Positions 27,932-38,537 of a DNA stretch of 64,000 nt are shown in pieces (the stretch's first letter is position 1; each line of letters opens with the position of its first letter). Source of the stretch: Desulfobacterales bacterium (GTDB lineage Bacteria > Desulfobacterota > Desulfobacteria > Desulfobacterales > CAFBRK01). A program made the translations under genes and the position numbers. Location: the NCBI GenBank assembly GCA_021737185.1, contig JAIPEL010000006.1, positions 1 to 64,000 of the forward strand, read 5' to 3'. The notes beneath the pieces are model-generated. The model made no database searches and was not told the origin of the DNA. It saw only the letters and a program-made list of their open reading frames with translations.

Positions 27932-29920
27932 ATGGCACCCAGTGCAAATAAAGATCCACTCGGCGACTTGATGGACAAGCTGCGGTTGTTTTTTGGCCTC
28001 GGCAGTCGTCCGAAAAACAAGGCTGTGCCGCCGGGAAAGAGGCGTTTGAGCATCTGGCACTTTGTATTGGCCATGCTGCTGTTTTCTTATCTGCAGCCGC
28101 TTTTGTTTTCTTCGAAAGTGGAGACGATTTCCTACAGTCAATTTAAACAGTATGTCGACCAGGGGGTCGTTGGCGAGTTGGTGATCGAACCGGAAAACAT
28201 CAGCGGCACCCTAGCGGGATCGCCGGAAAGAGCCTTCACTACCGTTCGCGTAAATGACCCGGACCTGGTCAAGGAGCTGGATGAACTCAAGATCGGCTAT
28301 TCCGGAAAACACGAAAACAGATTTCTAGGCAGTCTTCTTTCCTGGGTTCTTCCACTGGCCTTTTTTTTCCTGGTCTGGCGGTTCGCCATGAAAAAGATGG
28401 GACCGGGCATGGGCGTCATGTCTTTTTCCAAGAGCAAGGCCAAGATTTTCGCGGAAAGCGACACCAAGGTCTCTTTTGCCGATGTGGCCGGAATCGACGA
28501 AGCCAGAGATGAGCTGGAGGAAGTGGTCGAATTTCTCAAGACCCCGGAAAAATTTCAAAAATTAGGAGGCAGAATCCCCAAAGGGGTGCTGCTGGTCGGC
28601 CCGCCGGGAACCGGCAAAACCCTTCTGGCCCGGGCCGTTGCCGGGGAGGCCCAAGTGCCTTTTTTTTCCATCAGCGGATCTGAATTCGTGGAGATGTTCG
28701 TGGGCGTGGGGGCAGCCCGCGTACGGGATCTGTTTTCCCAGGCCGCGGCGCAGGCGCCGTGTATCATCTTCATCGATGAACTGGACGCCCTGGGAAAAGC
28801 CCGGGGGATGAATGTGATGGGCGGCCACGACGAACGGGAGCAAACCCTGAACCAGCTTCTGGTGGAGATGGACGGCTTTGAAACCAATAAAGGGGTCATC
28901 ATCATGGCCGCCACCAACCGGCCGGAAATCCTGGATCCGGCCTTGCTGCGGCCGGGGCGCCTGGACCGGCAGGTCCTGGTGGACCGCCCGGATATCAACG
29001 GACGGGAGGCCATCTTAAAAATCCACTCCAGGAACGTGACGCTGGGACCCGAAGTCGATCTTCGCAAGATCGCCGGCCGCACCCCGGGATTTGTGGGAGC
29101 GGACCTGGCCAACATCATCAATGAAGCTGCGCTTTTGGCGGCCCGCAACGATAAAGAAACCGTGGAGCTGGAGGATTTCGACGAGGCCATCGACCGGGTG
29201 GTGGCCGGCCTTCAGAAAAAAAACCGGGTGATGAATGCGCAAGAAAAAGAAATCGTCGCCTTTCATGAATCCGGACATGCCATCGTGGCCGAATCTGTCG
29301 AGCATGCCGATCCCGTGCATAAAATCTCGATCATTCCCCGCGGGATTGCGGCGCTCGGATACACCCAACAGCAGCCCACCGAGGACCGTTATTTATTGAC
29401 GCGTTCGGAGTTGAACGACCGCCTGGCCGTTCTGTTAGGCGGCCGGGTAGCCGAGGAACTGGTGTTCAATGAAATCTCCACCGGCGCGCAGAACGATCTG
29501 CAGCGGGCCTCCGACATCGCCCGGGCCATGGTCACCGAATACGGCATGAGCGATGTCCTCGGGTTGGTGAACTATGAACGTCCGCGCCAGGCGATGTTTC
29601 TGCCGGAAAACTTTTCCCCGGGCAAAAACTACAGCGAAGCCAAATCCGCCCAGATCGATGACGAGATCGACCGTATTGTCGACGAGGCCCATCAGCGCGT
29701 ACGAAAAATCTTATCGGAACGGCGAGCGGTTCTGGATGGTTTGGCCCATCTGCTTTCCCGGAAGGAAAGCGTTCAGGGCGAAGAGCTCAGAACGATGCTG
29801 TCGGCCGCCGGACCAATGTCATCGTCTGTCAAGCCCTATCGAAACTATGCCGGAAAAGGAGGTATGGTTTTGGATATGGTTTTACAGAATCAGACGTGGG
29901 GGAAGCCGTATGAAACCTAA
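27932..29920 (+). CDS. ftsH: ATP-dependent zinc metalloprotease FtsH
   Basis: GPPGTGKT Walker A, SRH region, HESGH zinc motif, N-terminal TM region. Confidence 0.95.
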   Translation: MAPSANKDPLGDLMDKLRLFFGLGSRPKNKAVPPGKRRLSIWHFVLAMLLFSYLQPLLFSSKVETISYSQFKQYVDQGVVGELVIEPENISGTLAGSPERAFTTVRVNDPDLVKELDELKIGYSGKHENRFLGSLLSWVLPLAFFFLVWRFAMKKMGPGMGVMSFSKSKAKIFAESDTKVSFADVAGIDEARDELEEVVEFLKTPEKFQKLGGRIPKGVLLVGPPGTGKTLLARAVAGEAQVPFFSISGSEFVEMFVGVGAARVRDLFSQAAAQAPCIIFIDELDALGKARGMNVMGGHDEREQTLNQLLVEMDGFETNKGVIIMAATNRPEILDPALLRPGRLDRQVLVDRPDINGREAILKIHSRNVTLGPEVDLRKIAGRTPGFVGADLANIINEAALLAARNDKETVELEDFDEAIDRVVAGLQKKNRVMNAQEKEIVAFHESGHAIVAESVEHADPVHKISIIPRGIAALGYTQQQPTEDRYLLTRSELNDRLAVLLGGRVAEELVFNEISTGAQNDLQRASDIARAMVTEYGMSDVLGLVNYERPRQAMFLPENFSPGKNYSEAKSAQIDDEIDRIVDEAHQRVRKILSERRAVLDGLAHLLSRKESVQGEELRTMLSAAGPMSSSVKPYRNYAGKGGMVLDMVLQNQTWGKPYET

Positions 29921-30113
29921 ACTCATCATAGGCGCGATCCTGGCCGGATTGATGCTGGTATTCATCATCCAGAACGTTGCGGTCATGAACCTCAGATTCC
30001 TGTTCTGGACGCTGTCGATGTCCGGCGCATTGCTGATGCTATTGATTCTGTCGGCAGGCATCATCCTGGGGTGGCTGCTTCACAGCGGCTTCAGCAGAAG
30101 AAAACGTCGGTGA
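29910..30113 (+). CDS. LapA/DUF1049-like small membrane protein, copy 1
   Basis: [67 protein letters not shown]; overlaps the ftsH end by 11 bp. Confidence 0.8.
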   Translation: MKPKLIIGAILAGLMLVFIIQNVAVMNLRFLFWTLSMSGALLMLLILSAGIILGWLLHSGFSRRKRR

Positions 30114-30172
30114 TGTCAAGAAAGTCGTTGGGAAGTCGCCATGGGCACCCGTCAAAGGGGTCAAATCCGTCT

Positions 30173-30961
30173 TCTGCAAAACGGCGAGGCTTATTTCCCG
30201 GCGACATTTTTTATATCCACTTGCGGCTGCTCGAGCGCGCCACGCACTTGCGTAAAGAACTGGGCGGCGGCTCGCTCACCGCGCTGCCCATCATCGAAAC
30301 CGAAGCGCAGAACATTTCCGCCTACATTCCGACCAACCTGATCTCCATCACCGATGGACAGATCTACCTCTCGCCGTCTCTGTTCGAACTGGGCGTACTG
30401 CCCGCGGTCGATGTCGGCAAATCCGTTTCACGCGTCGGCGGCAAGGCGCAACGGGCCGCCTACCGCGCGGTGGCCGGCGACCTCAAGCTCGCCTACTCGC
30501 AATTTGAAGAACTCGAGACCTTTGCCCGGTTCGGCGCCCGGCTGGATGAAGATAACCGCAAGGTCATCGCGCATGGGCGGCGCATTCGGGCATGCCTCAA
30601 GCAGCCGGAATTCGCCCCGGTGTCCATGCCCGCACAAATCGCCGTGCTGCTGGCGTTGACCGCGGACCTATTCGACGACGTGCCGCTTGATCGGATGACC
30701 GATGCCGAGCAGGCCGTGCGCAAAGCGGCGGCGGAAATCCCGGCGGAGGTGAGCGAGCGATTGGATATCGCCGACACGTTGAGCGATGCGGATCGCGAAA
30801 CGATCATTAAAATCGCCCGCCAAGCGCTCGAAGCGTTTTCACCCGAAGAGGAATCGAAATCCGAGCCTGAGCCCGAACAAGGACCCCAAAAACAACCCAA
30901 ACCGGCAACCAAGCCACAAACAAAGCCGGATAAGCCCAAGGGGTCACCCGGGGGAGCCGTC
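30173..30961 (+). pseudogene. C-terminal part of alternate (N-type) F1F0 ATPase alpha subunit
   Basis: [85 protein letters not shown]; the nucleotide-binding N-terminal half is missing. Confidence 0.8.
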
Positions 30962-31640
30962 ATGAGCGACACCACGGCGAGCCTGCGCCGGAAGATATAC
31001 AGTGCCGGAAATCTGCAATCGGTCGTCCGCACGATGAAGGCTCTGGCCGCTTCCAGTATCGGCCAATACGAGCAATCGGTGCGCGCGTTGGGTGATTACT
31101 ATCATACTGTGGAGCTGGGGTTGGGCGTCTGTTTCCGGGACGCCGGTTCATCAGCGTTGATGACCGGAGAGACAAAACGAACGAATAAGGGTGTGATCGG
31201 CGCGGTCGTGTTCGGTTCAGATCAGGGATTGGTGGGCCAGTTTAATGACGTGGTGGCCGATTATGCGGTCAAGGCGCTGGCGGGTCCGGCGGACAAAGCC
31301 AAGGTCTGGGCCGTCGGAGAGCGCGTTTATGTGCGCCTGGCGGACGCAGGCCTGCCGCTGGTCCGACTTTTCACCGTGCCGAACTCCGTCAAGGTCATTA
31401 CCCCGCTCGTCGGTCAGATTCTCGTGGAGAGCGAGACGCGCCGCAACCGGGGTGAAGTCACCGAACTTTACCTCTTCTACAACCGCCCCGCGTCCGGGGC
31501 GGTTTACACGCCCGTCAGTCAGCGACTGCTGCCGCTGGATGAAACATGGCGACGCGAACTCGCCGAGCTTCCCTGGCCGACGAAGAACTTGCCCGAGATC
31601 ATGGGCGATAACACCGAGACACTGAATCGAACGAACACAT
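30962..31640 (+). pseudogene. N-terminal part of alternate F1F0 ATPase gamma subunit, in-frame with the upstream alpha fragment
   Basis: [40 protein letters not shown]...LPEIMGD, after which gamma-like sequence is lost; no stop codon separates it from alpha. Confidence 0.75.
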
Positions 31641-31691
31641 GGTCCGGAAATTATGGAAAAAATACTCAGGCCGCCGCAGGGAGGGGTATTT

Positions 31692-32630
31692 ATGAAAACC
31701 ATCGTAACCATGGCCTTGAATCCGGCGATCGACAAGAGCTCAAGTGTTGCGCATGTCGTGGCCGAGCGAAAACTGTACTGCAAACCCCCGCATTTTGAGC
31801 CGGGAGGGGGCGGGGTGAATGTCTCCCGGGCCATTAAGAAACTGGGAGGCGAATCTCTGCTCCTTTATCCCGTAGGGGGCCTGACGGGAAAGATGCTTCA
31901 AAAGCTCCTGGACCGGGAAGGACTGAACCATCGGCCCTTTCCCATTGAGGGATCGATCCGGGAGAGCCTGGTTGTACTGGAGGAAGCAACCGGACGGCAG
32001 TACCGTTTTGGAATGCCGGGGCCCGAGTTTCAGGAACAGGAGTGGAAACAATTCCTGACTGCCTTGTCGGTCATGGACCCGGCGCCTGAGTATCTGGTGG
32101 CCAGCGGGAGCCTTCCGCCGGGCGTGCCCACTGGCTTTTATGCACGGGTGGCGCGCGTCGGGAAGGAAAGGGGCGCAAAAGTCATCATCGACGCTTCGGG
32201 GGAAGCCATGAAAAAGGCGCTTGAGGAAGGCGTGTATATGATCAAACCCAATGTCCGTGAATTCAGGAATCTGCTTGGGAAGGATGTCAAAGAGGAAGCA
32301 CAGATCAAAGCGGAGGCCCGAAAGATGATCCAGGGCGGCCGGTGCGAATTGCTGGTCATCTCGCTGGGCGCGGCAGGCGCCTTGATGGTTTCAGAGGAGA
32401 CCATCGAACGCATCCTTCCGCCGACCGTGCCGATTGTCAGCAAGGTGGGAGCCGGAGACAGCATGGTGGCCGGTATCGTCATGCGTCTTGCCCGGGGCAG
32501 GCCGCTCAGGGAATCCGTCCTTTTCGGCGTGGCCGCGGGCACGGCGGCCGTCATGACGCCGGGAACGGAGCTGTGCCGGCGGGAGGATGCTGAAAGGTTG
32601 TTTGAAAGCATGGTTGCAGGGTCCCAATAA
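31692..32630 (+). CDS. pfkB: PfkB family 6-phosphofructokinase/1-phosphofructokinase
   Basis: [40 protein letters not shown]. Confidence 0.9.
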   Translation: MKTIVTMALNPAIDKSSSVAHVVAERKLYCKPPHFEPGGGGVNVSRAIKKLGGESLLLYPVGGLTGKMLQKLLDREGLNHRPFPIEGSIRESLVVLEEATGRQYRFGMPGPEFQEQEWKQFLTALSVMDPAPEYLVASGSLPPGVPTGFYARVARVGKERGAKVIIDASGEAMKKALEEGVYMIKPNVREFRNLLGKDVKEEAQIKAEARKMIQGGRCELLVISLGAAGALMVSEETIERILPPTVPIVSKVGAGDSMVAGIVMRLARGRPLRESVLFGVAAGTAAVMTPGTELCRREDAERLFESMVAGSQ

Positions 32631-32727
32631 ATCTTCTTTATCGGAAGCAGGAGATTGCCATGAAAAAGGACGAATTCATGGAAACATGGGTCCTGGTCTG
32701 TGTTACGGACGCGGGGGTTGCTGCACC

Positions 32728-33835
32728 ATGAGATTACCGGTTCATAAAACCAAAATCGTCTGTACCATAGGCCCGGCCTCCCGATCGGAGGCTGTGTTGG
32801 AGCAGTTAATTCTCCGGGGATAAGGTCTTCTGTCGGACGGTTATCGGCGGCCCGCTTCTTTCCTGCAAAGGATTAAACCTTCCCGGGGTAAAGATATTCG
32901 CCGATGCGGTGTCGGATACGGACCTCGAATTTGTCGCCTTTGCCCTGCGGGAGGGGGTGGATGCCTTTGGCGTTTCATTTGCAGAGACAGCCGACGACAT
33001 ACGCAAGGTAAAGGCCTTTGCACAAAAAGACGGGCAATCCGCGTATGTAGTCGCCAAAATCGAGCGGGCCGAGGCCATTGTCAATTTCGATGAAATTGTC
33101 ACTGCGGCGGATGCCATCATGATTGCCCGCGGCGACCTGGGGGTTCAGATCCCTATAGAGGATGTGCCCGCCGTTCAGAAAAAACTGATCAACAAGGCGA
33201 ATCTTCTGGGCCGGCCCGTGATAACAGCGACGCAAATGTTGTTGTCCATGACGGAAAATATCCGGCCGACCCGTGCCGAGGTATCCGATGTGGCCAATGC
33301 GATTTTTGACGGGACAGATGCGGTGATGTTGTCCGAAGAGACGGCCATAGGAAAATATCCTGTGGAGACTGTTGAAATGATAGCTAAAATAGCAACCTCC
33401 ACAGAGCGGGAACGTAAAGATGTACAGGCCCTGGCCGATCTGCCCGCATACTTCAGGACGGGTGCCGGTTCCGACAACACCCGTGTCGAGGACATCATTT
33501 CCCTGAATGCCGTCGAATCCGCGAACGCGTTAAATGTACGCTATATCCTGGCCCACACCCAAAACAAGGGCGCTGCGTGTTTCATCTCCAGATTCAAGCC
33601 GGACTGCTGGATACTTTCTTTTCGCGGCGATGTAAAAACGAATCATTTTCCGACCCTGGCTTACGGGGTTTATCCTGTCTGCCTTGAGGATGAAACAAAT
33701 GCCTTTTCCGATATGGCGATGCGTTTTCTGGTCAAGGCCGGGATGGTTGAAAAAGACGAGAGAATGATTCTGATAGAGGATGAATCGCATGACGACAGGC
33801 CGGAAACCTTGTTGATGAAAATCTTTAAAGCCTGA
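32728..33835 (+). pseudogene. pyk: Pyruvate kinase with internal deletion and frame change
   Basis: N-terminus HKTKIVCTIGPASRSEAVLEQLILRG* (32728-32823), then in another frame DKVFCRTVIGGPLLSCKGLNLPGVKIFADAVSDTDLEFVAFALREGVDAFGVSF...RGDLGVQIP...; the intervening region is absent. Confidence 0.85.
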
Positions 33836-33909
33836 ACAGGGAGTATGAATACAAGAGCCCTGTTTTGTCTGCGGGAAAACGATAAAGTTTTGGTCGCCTG
33901 GAGGAGGAT

Positions 33910-35622
33910 ATGACGACAGACATCAGCGAACGGCGCTTTGTGGCCTATTTTTCCATGGAGATAGGGATTGACGAAAGAATATACACCTACAGCGGTGGTT
34001 TGGGGGTTTTGGCCGGAGACACGATCCGTTCGGCGGCGGACCTCAAGGTGCCCATGGTGGCGGTCACGCTTCTCTACCGCAAGGGGTATTTCCGGCAGCG
34101 GCTGGAAGCCGACGGATGGCAGCGGGAGGAGACGACCTCCTGGGCCGTTGAAAAGTTGCTTCAGGAGGAGTTCCCGCGATTCCGGGTCCCGGTGGAAGGA
34201 AGAATTGTTCATCTGCGGGCCTGGCGGTATGATGTCAAGGGCGTGGGCGGCTACACGGTCCCAATCTATTTTCTGGACGCGGATCTTCCCGAAAACTCCG
34301 AGTGGGACCGAGGCCTGACCCAAACGCTTTACGGCGGGGATGATCATTACCGGATTTCGCAGGAGGTGATTCTGGGGATCGGCGGCGTCAGAATGCTCCG
34401 TGCTTTAGGCTATAAACACATCAGCCCGTTCCATCTCAACGAAGGGCATGCAGCCCTTCTGACCCTGGAACTTCTGGATGAGGCCGCCAAGGGGGCCGGA
34501 AGGGAATCGGTCGTTCAAAAAGACGCGGAATCGGTGCGGAACCAATGTGTTTTTACGACCCATACCCCTGTCCCCGCAGGACACGACAAGTTTCCTCTAG
34601 AGCTTGCGAGGAAGGTGATCGGAGAGCGGGATGATTTTTTTGGGCTGGAAGGCGTCCTGTACGAAGGGAACACCCTGAACATGACCTATCTGGCCTTAAG
34701 GCTGAGCCGCTATATCAACGGAGTGGCCCAAAAGCACGGTGAGGTCTCACGGCTGATGTTCGCCGGCTATGCCATTGATGCCATCACCAACGGGGTACAT
34801 GCCGCGACATGGGTTTCCGGGCCTTTCCGAAAGCTTTTCGACCGCTACATTCCTTTTTGGCGGCAGGACAACTTCAGCCTGCGCTATGCCTTGAGCCTTC
34901 CCAGAGAGGAGCTGTGGGAAGCTCACATGCAGTGCAAAAAGCGGCTGATGGACTTCGTCAACCGGGAAACGGGCGCAGCCATGGATGAAAATAGTCTAAC
35001 CATCGGCTTTGCCCGGCGTGCTTCAACCTACAAGCGGGGAGACCTCCTTTTCCAGGACATAGAGAGGATGAAACGGATATCCAATGAGGTCGGCAAGATC
35101 CAGGTCATCTACGGCGGCAAGGCCCATCCCCGGGACAATGAGGGAAAGGAGCTCATCAAGCGGATTTTTAGGGCCCGGCGGGAACTGCAACATGACATCA
35201 GGGTTGTTTATCTGGAAAACTACAACATGGCGCTGGGGGCCATGATCACATCCGGGGTTGATATATGGCTCAACACGCCCGAACCGCCCATGGAGGCTTC
35301 GGGAACCAGCGGGATGAAGGCGGCCTTGAACGGTGTGCCCAATTTGAGCGTGCTGGACGGCTGGTGGATCGAAGGGAACATCGAGGGGCTGACCGGCTGG
35401 TCCATCGGCGCCTCGACCCAGGGAAAAGGAGAGAATCGGGACCACTCTCTGGATGCCCCGTCGTTATACGACAAGCTGGAGCATGCTATTGTTCCCCTTT
35501 TCTATCAAGATCGGCGCAGCTTCATGGACATAATGGCTTACTCCATTGCCATCAACGGGTCTTTTTTTAACACCCAGAGGATGGTGCAGGAGTATGTGCT
35601 GAATGCCTATTTCACTCACTGA
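33910..35622 (+). CDS. glgP: Alpha-glucan (glycogen) phosphorylase, short form
   Basis: [70 protein letters not shown]. Confidence 0.92.
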   Translation: MTTDISERRFVAYFSMEIGIDERIYTYSGGLGVLAGDTIRSAADLKVPMVAVTLLYRKGYFRQRLEADGWQREETTSWAVEKLLQEEFPRFRVPVEGRIVHLRAWRYDVKGVGGYTVPIYFLDADLPENSEWDRGLTQTLYGGDDHYRISQEVILGIGGVRMLRALGYKHISPFHLNEGHAALLTLELLDEAAKGAGRESVVQKDAESVRNQCVFTTHTPVPAGHDKFPLELARKVIGERDDFFGLEGVLYEGNTLNMTYLALRLSRYINGVAQKHGEVSRLMFAGYAIDAITNGVHAATWVSGPFRKLFDRYIPFWRQDNFSLRYALSLPREELWEAHMQCKKRLMDFVNRETGAAMDENSLTIGFARRASTYKRGDLLFQDIERMKRISNEVGKIQVIYGGKAHPRDNEGKELIKRIFRARRELQHDIRVVYLENYNMALGAMITSGVDIWLNTPEPPMEASGTSGMKAALNGVPNLSVLDGWWIEGNIEGLTGWSIGASTQGKGENRDHSLDAPSLYDKLEHAIVPLFYQDRRSFMDIMAYSIAINGSFFNTQRMVQEYVLNAYFTH

Positions 35623-35666
35623 AAAGATGTCGGCCAATCGCATTCACATCCGCATGGCGCTTCAAG

Positions 35667-36824
35667 ATGACGTTTGAGATGCTGGACAACAAGCATGAAC
35701 TCAAAGTATCGATGCTGGATGCCGCCACCGGCTTTTACCGCATGCAGCGCTACCGTGTCGGCGATTTTTTCGGTCCCGTGGATATGGGGATTCATCTGGC
35801 CTTTGTCTCCCAGAGCGGGGCCATCTGTACGGCCATTTTAGATCTGGCGTTAAAGGAGCATATCGGTTTCAGCCATTTTGTCAGTATCGGCTCCATGCTG
35901 GACGTGGATTTCGGCGACCTCATCGATTATCTCGGAAACGATCCCTCGGCCAAAAGCATTCTGCTCTACATCGAAAGTCTGACGAATTTTCGTAAGTTCA
36001 TGAGCGCCGCGCGCGCGGTGTCACGACACCATCGAGTGCACGAAGGCGCCGGACACACTCATGAGCGCCGCGCGCGCGGTGTCACGTGTCAAGCCCATCA
36101 TCGTACTCAAAGCGGGCAGAAGCGAGGCCGGGGCAAAGGCCGCCGCCTCCCATACGGGGGCCATGGCCGGCGAAGACGCAGTGTATGACGCCGCCTTCAA
36201 GCGCGCCGGCATCGTCCGTGTGGACACCATCCAGGATCTTTTCGACTGTGCCGAATTGATGGCCAAACAGCCGCGCCCTCTCGGCCCCCGCCTGGCCATT
36301 GTCAGCAACGGCGGAGGCCCGGGCGTGATGGCCACGGACACCCTTGCCCGTTACGGTCTGGAACCGGCACCTCTCGCCCCTGAAACCTTTCAGAAACTCG
36401 ATGCGTTTCTGCCGCCCTTCTGGAGTCGCGGCAACCCCGTCGATATTCTCGGGGATGCCTCCTCGGAACGCTTTCGACGCACACTTGAAATCTGTTTTGA
36501 CGGAAAAGACACGGACGGCGTTTGTGTTATCCTGGCACCCCAGGCCCTGACGGACCCCATTCTGGTGGCCGAGACCCTGGCATCCACGATGAAAGGCCGC
36601 CGGTATCCCGTTTTTGCCTGCTGGAAAAATGCCTGTCCATTGCCGGAAAGCAAGGCTTTCAATCGGTGCAGGGCATCGTGCTACAGGAGAACAGGAACAT
36701 GCTGGCGCTTGCGAAAAAACTGGGGTTTGGCATTAAAAGAGAGCCCGATTCCGGAGACCATGAACTGGTGATCCATTTCGGAAAGAACGAGAAAGGGTCA
36801 TATGCGACCACTGGTGTCATATGA
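35667..36824 (+). pseudogene. Fragmented ADP-forming acyl-CoA synthetase with C-terminal GNAT remnant
   Basis: Three frames: [124 protein letters not shown] (GNAT-like). Confidence 0.8.
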
Positions 36825-36826
36825 CC
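36796..36826. promoter_or_regulatory. 31-bp palindrome B (candidate enhancer site; could also act as terminator, followed by T-run)
   Basis: GGTCATATGCGACCACTGGTGTCATATGACC with 9-bp perfect arms; followed by TTTTTTATATGG. Confidence 0.55.
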
Positions 36827-36928
36827 TTTTTTATATGGTGCCTGACATCGATCAGGGGGAGTCCTTGTTTATCCATTTTGATCAAAAAATCAGAATGATG
36901 AGGGGATTTCCGGTGAGCATTTGATGTC

Positions 36929-36943
36929 TGGCATAAAGATTGA
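36929..36943 (+). promoter_or_regulatory. Sigma-54-like promoter B
   Basis: TGGCATAAAGATTGA: GG-N10-GA spacing. Confidence 0.45.
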
Positions 36944-37040
36944 ACTCATATGTGAATGCAAGGACCGGAAGCTTGGAAGCGCACCTGTCCGGCCTTGACG
37001 CCTAAACATTTGTCAAACCATCATCCAGAAGGAGGGCACC

Positions 37041-37190
37041 ATGCTTTGGACCATATTTGTGATTCTACTGGTTTTGTGGGCGCTGGGACTGTTGACCGGC
37101 TACACTATGGGCGGCGTCATTCATGCCCTGCTGGTGATTGCCATCGTTGTGGTGCTGATCCAGGTGATTCAAGGCCGCCGACAGGTGTGA
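37041..37190 (+). CDS. Lmo0937-like small membrane protein
   Basis: MLWTIFVILLVLWALGLLTGYTMGGVIHALLVIAIVVVLIQVIQGRRQV*; GGAGGG ribosome-binding site. Confidence 0.8.
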   Translation: MLWTIFVILLVLWALGLLTGYTMGGVIHALLVIAIVVVLIQVIQGRRQV

Positions 37191-37439
37191 TCCGCCGATG
37201 CCATCAAACAGTCGCGCACCGGGGAGTATGTCGACGATTCGGTCATTACGACCAAGGTCAAGTCGCTGCTGGCAGGCGACGATTTTCTCAAGTCTTTCCA
37301 GATCGGCGTCGAGACCTTCAAGGGCGTCGTTCAACTGAGCGGGTTCGTCAATACGCAGGATGCCGTGGACAAGGCCGGGCAAATCGCGCGCAGCGTTAAA
37401 GGGGTCAAATCCGTCAAGAACGATCTGATCGTCAAATAG
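37191..37439 (+). pseudogene. BON-domain protein lacking its N-terminus
   Basis: SADAIKQSRTGEYVDDSVITTKVKSLLAGDDFLKSFQIGVETFKGVVQLSGFVNTQDAVDKAGQIARSVKGVKSVKNDLIVK* begins directly after the preceding stop with no plausible start. Confidence 0.7.
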
Positions 37440-37452
37440 CAAAAGGAGAGCT

Positions 37453-37647
37453 ATGATGCCGTTGCTTCACTTGATCATTGTTCTGGTCGTTGTTGGGGTT
37501 ATTCTATGGGTCATCAACAGCTACATACCGATGCAGCCCACGATAAAAAAAATCCTCAATGTCGTCGTGGTTGTTGGGGTCATTCTCTGGCTATTGAGCG
37601 CCTTCGGGGTCATTGGCTCTCTCCAAGGGATTCGTATCGGGGGTTGA
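37453..37647 (+). CDS. Small two-TM membrane protein (Thivi_2564-like)
   Basis: MMPLLHLIIVLVVVGVILWVINSYIPMQPTIKKILNVVVVVGVILWLLSAFG. Confidence 0.8.
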   Translation: MMPLLHLIIVLVVVGVILWVINSYIPMQPTIKKILNVVVVVGVILWLLSAFGVIGSLQGIRIGG

Positions 37648-37705
37648 TAGGCCAAAAAGAATGTAAATCGGGCCATTTCACAAAGGGGAATGAAGGAGGC
37701 TGAAA

Positions 37706-38113
37706 ATGAGTCCATCACACAGAGGTTTCTTCATCGTTGTTTTGCTGTCCATATTTCTCGGATTATCCGGTTGCGAACAAAAGGGAAGCGCCGAAAAGGC
37801 CGGGGAAAAGATTGATCAGGCAGCTGAAAAAGCAGGCGAAAAAATTGAAGACGCCAAGGAAGCGATTGGCGATAGTGCCGAAAAAACCGGGGAATACCTG
37901 GATGATACCGCGATCACCGCCAAGGTCAAGGCGGGTATTCTGGGTGACCCATTGCTCAAGGTGGCCCAGATCAACGTGATCACGACAAACGGCGTGGTCG
38001 CGCTGAACGGCGTCGTTGATTCCCGGCAAAGCATCGACAGGGCAATGCAAATCGCCCAAAGCGTCAAGGATGTGAAATCGGTCGAAAACAACCTTGTCGT
38101 CAAGGGGTCCTGA
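37706..38113 (+). CDS. BON-domain lipoprotein
   Basis: Lipobox LGLSGC, EKAGEKI repeats, BON domain DDTAITAKVKAGILGDPLLKVAQINVITTNGVVALNGVVDS. Confidence 0.85.
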   Translation: MSPSHRGFFIVVLLSIFLGLSGCEQKGSAEKAGEKIDQAAEKAGEKIEDAKEAIGDSAEKTGEYLDDTAITAKVKAGILGDPLLKVAQINVITTNGVVALNGVVDSRQSIDRAMQIAQSVKDVKSVENNLVVKGS

Positions 38114-38136
38114 TACTCGAGCCACTTTCGGGATTT

Positions 38137-38166
38137 CGTATCGGGTCGATCGTCGGGCCCGATACG
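38137..38166. repeat. Stem-loop between BON and LapA genes
   Basis: CGTATCGGG-N12-CCCGATACG perfect 9-bp arms. Confidence 0.6.
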
Positions 38167-38264
38167 ATTTCACCAAGAGACCCGTCAGCCTCCGCCTTCC
38201 AGGCACTCGATCAACACTGTCCATCCGCTGTGGGATAAGACGGCCCATCATAAGGAGAATAAAC

Positions 38265-38495
38265 ATGAATGCTAAACTTATCTTCGGTATGATCCTGGCC
38301 GGACTGGCGGTCGTCTTTGTCATTCAGAATGTCGCGGTGATGGAGCTTAGATTTTTATTCTGGACGCTGTCCATGTCCGGGGCATTGTTGATGTTCCTGA
38401 TCCTGTCGGTGGGCATTTTCCTGGGCTGGCTGCTGCACGGCAGCTTCAGGAGAAGAAAAAGAAATGCCGCGGCCGCAGAAAAAGGCCCGGCATAG
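38265..38495 (+). CDS. LapA/DUF1049-like small membrane protein, copy 2
   Basis: [66 protein letters not shown]; closely similar to 29910-30113. Confidence 0.8.
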   Translation: MNAKLIFGMILAGLAVVFVIQNVAVMELRFLFWTLSMSGALLMFLILSVGIFLGWLLHGSFRRRKRNAAAAEKGPA

Positions 38496-38537
38496 TTAGC
38501 CACGCGCCTCGCTTGGCATCCGAAGGAAACATGCATC

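Noticed and set aside
25544-29920. Island as a known transmissible locus of stress tolerance (TLST/LHR)
   Set aside because: Only an extra FtsH is shared; the characteristic Hsp20, ClpG, YfdX and HdeD-type genes were not found.
36796-36836. Palindrome B purely as a terminator of the acyl-CoA synthetase/GNAT remnant
   Set aside because: Not fully excluded because a T-run follows, but a same-length related palindrome at 23305 without a T-run and matched promoter spacing favour a regulatory role.
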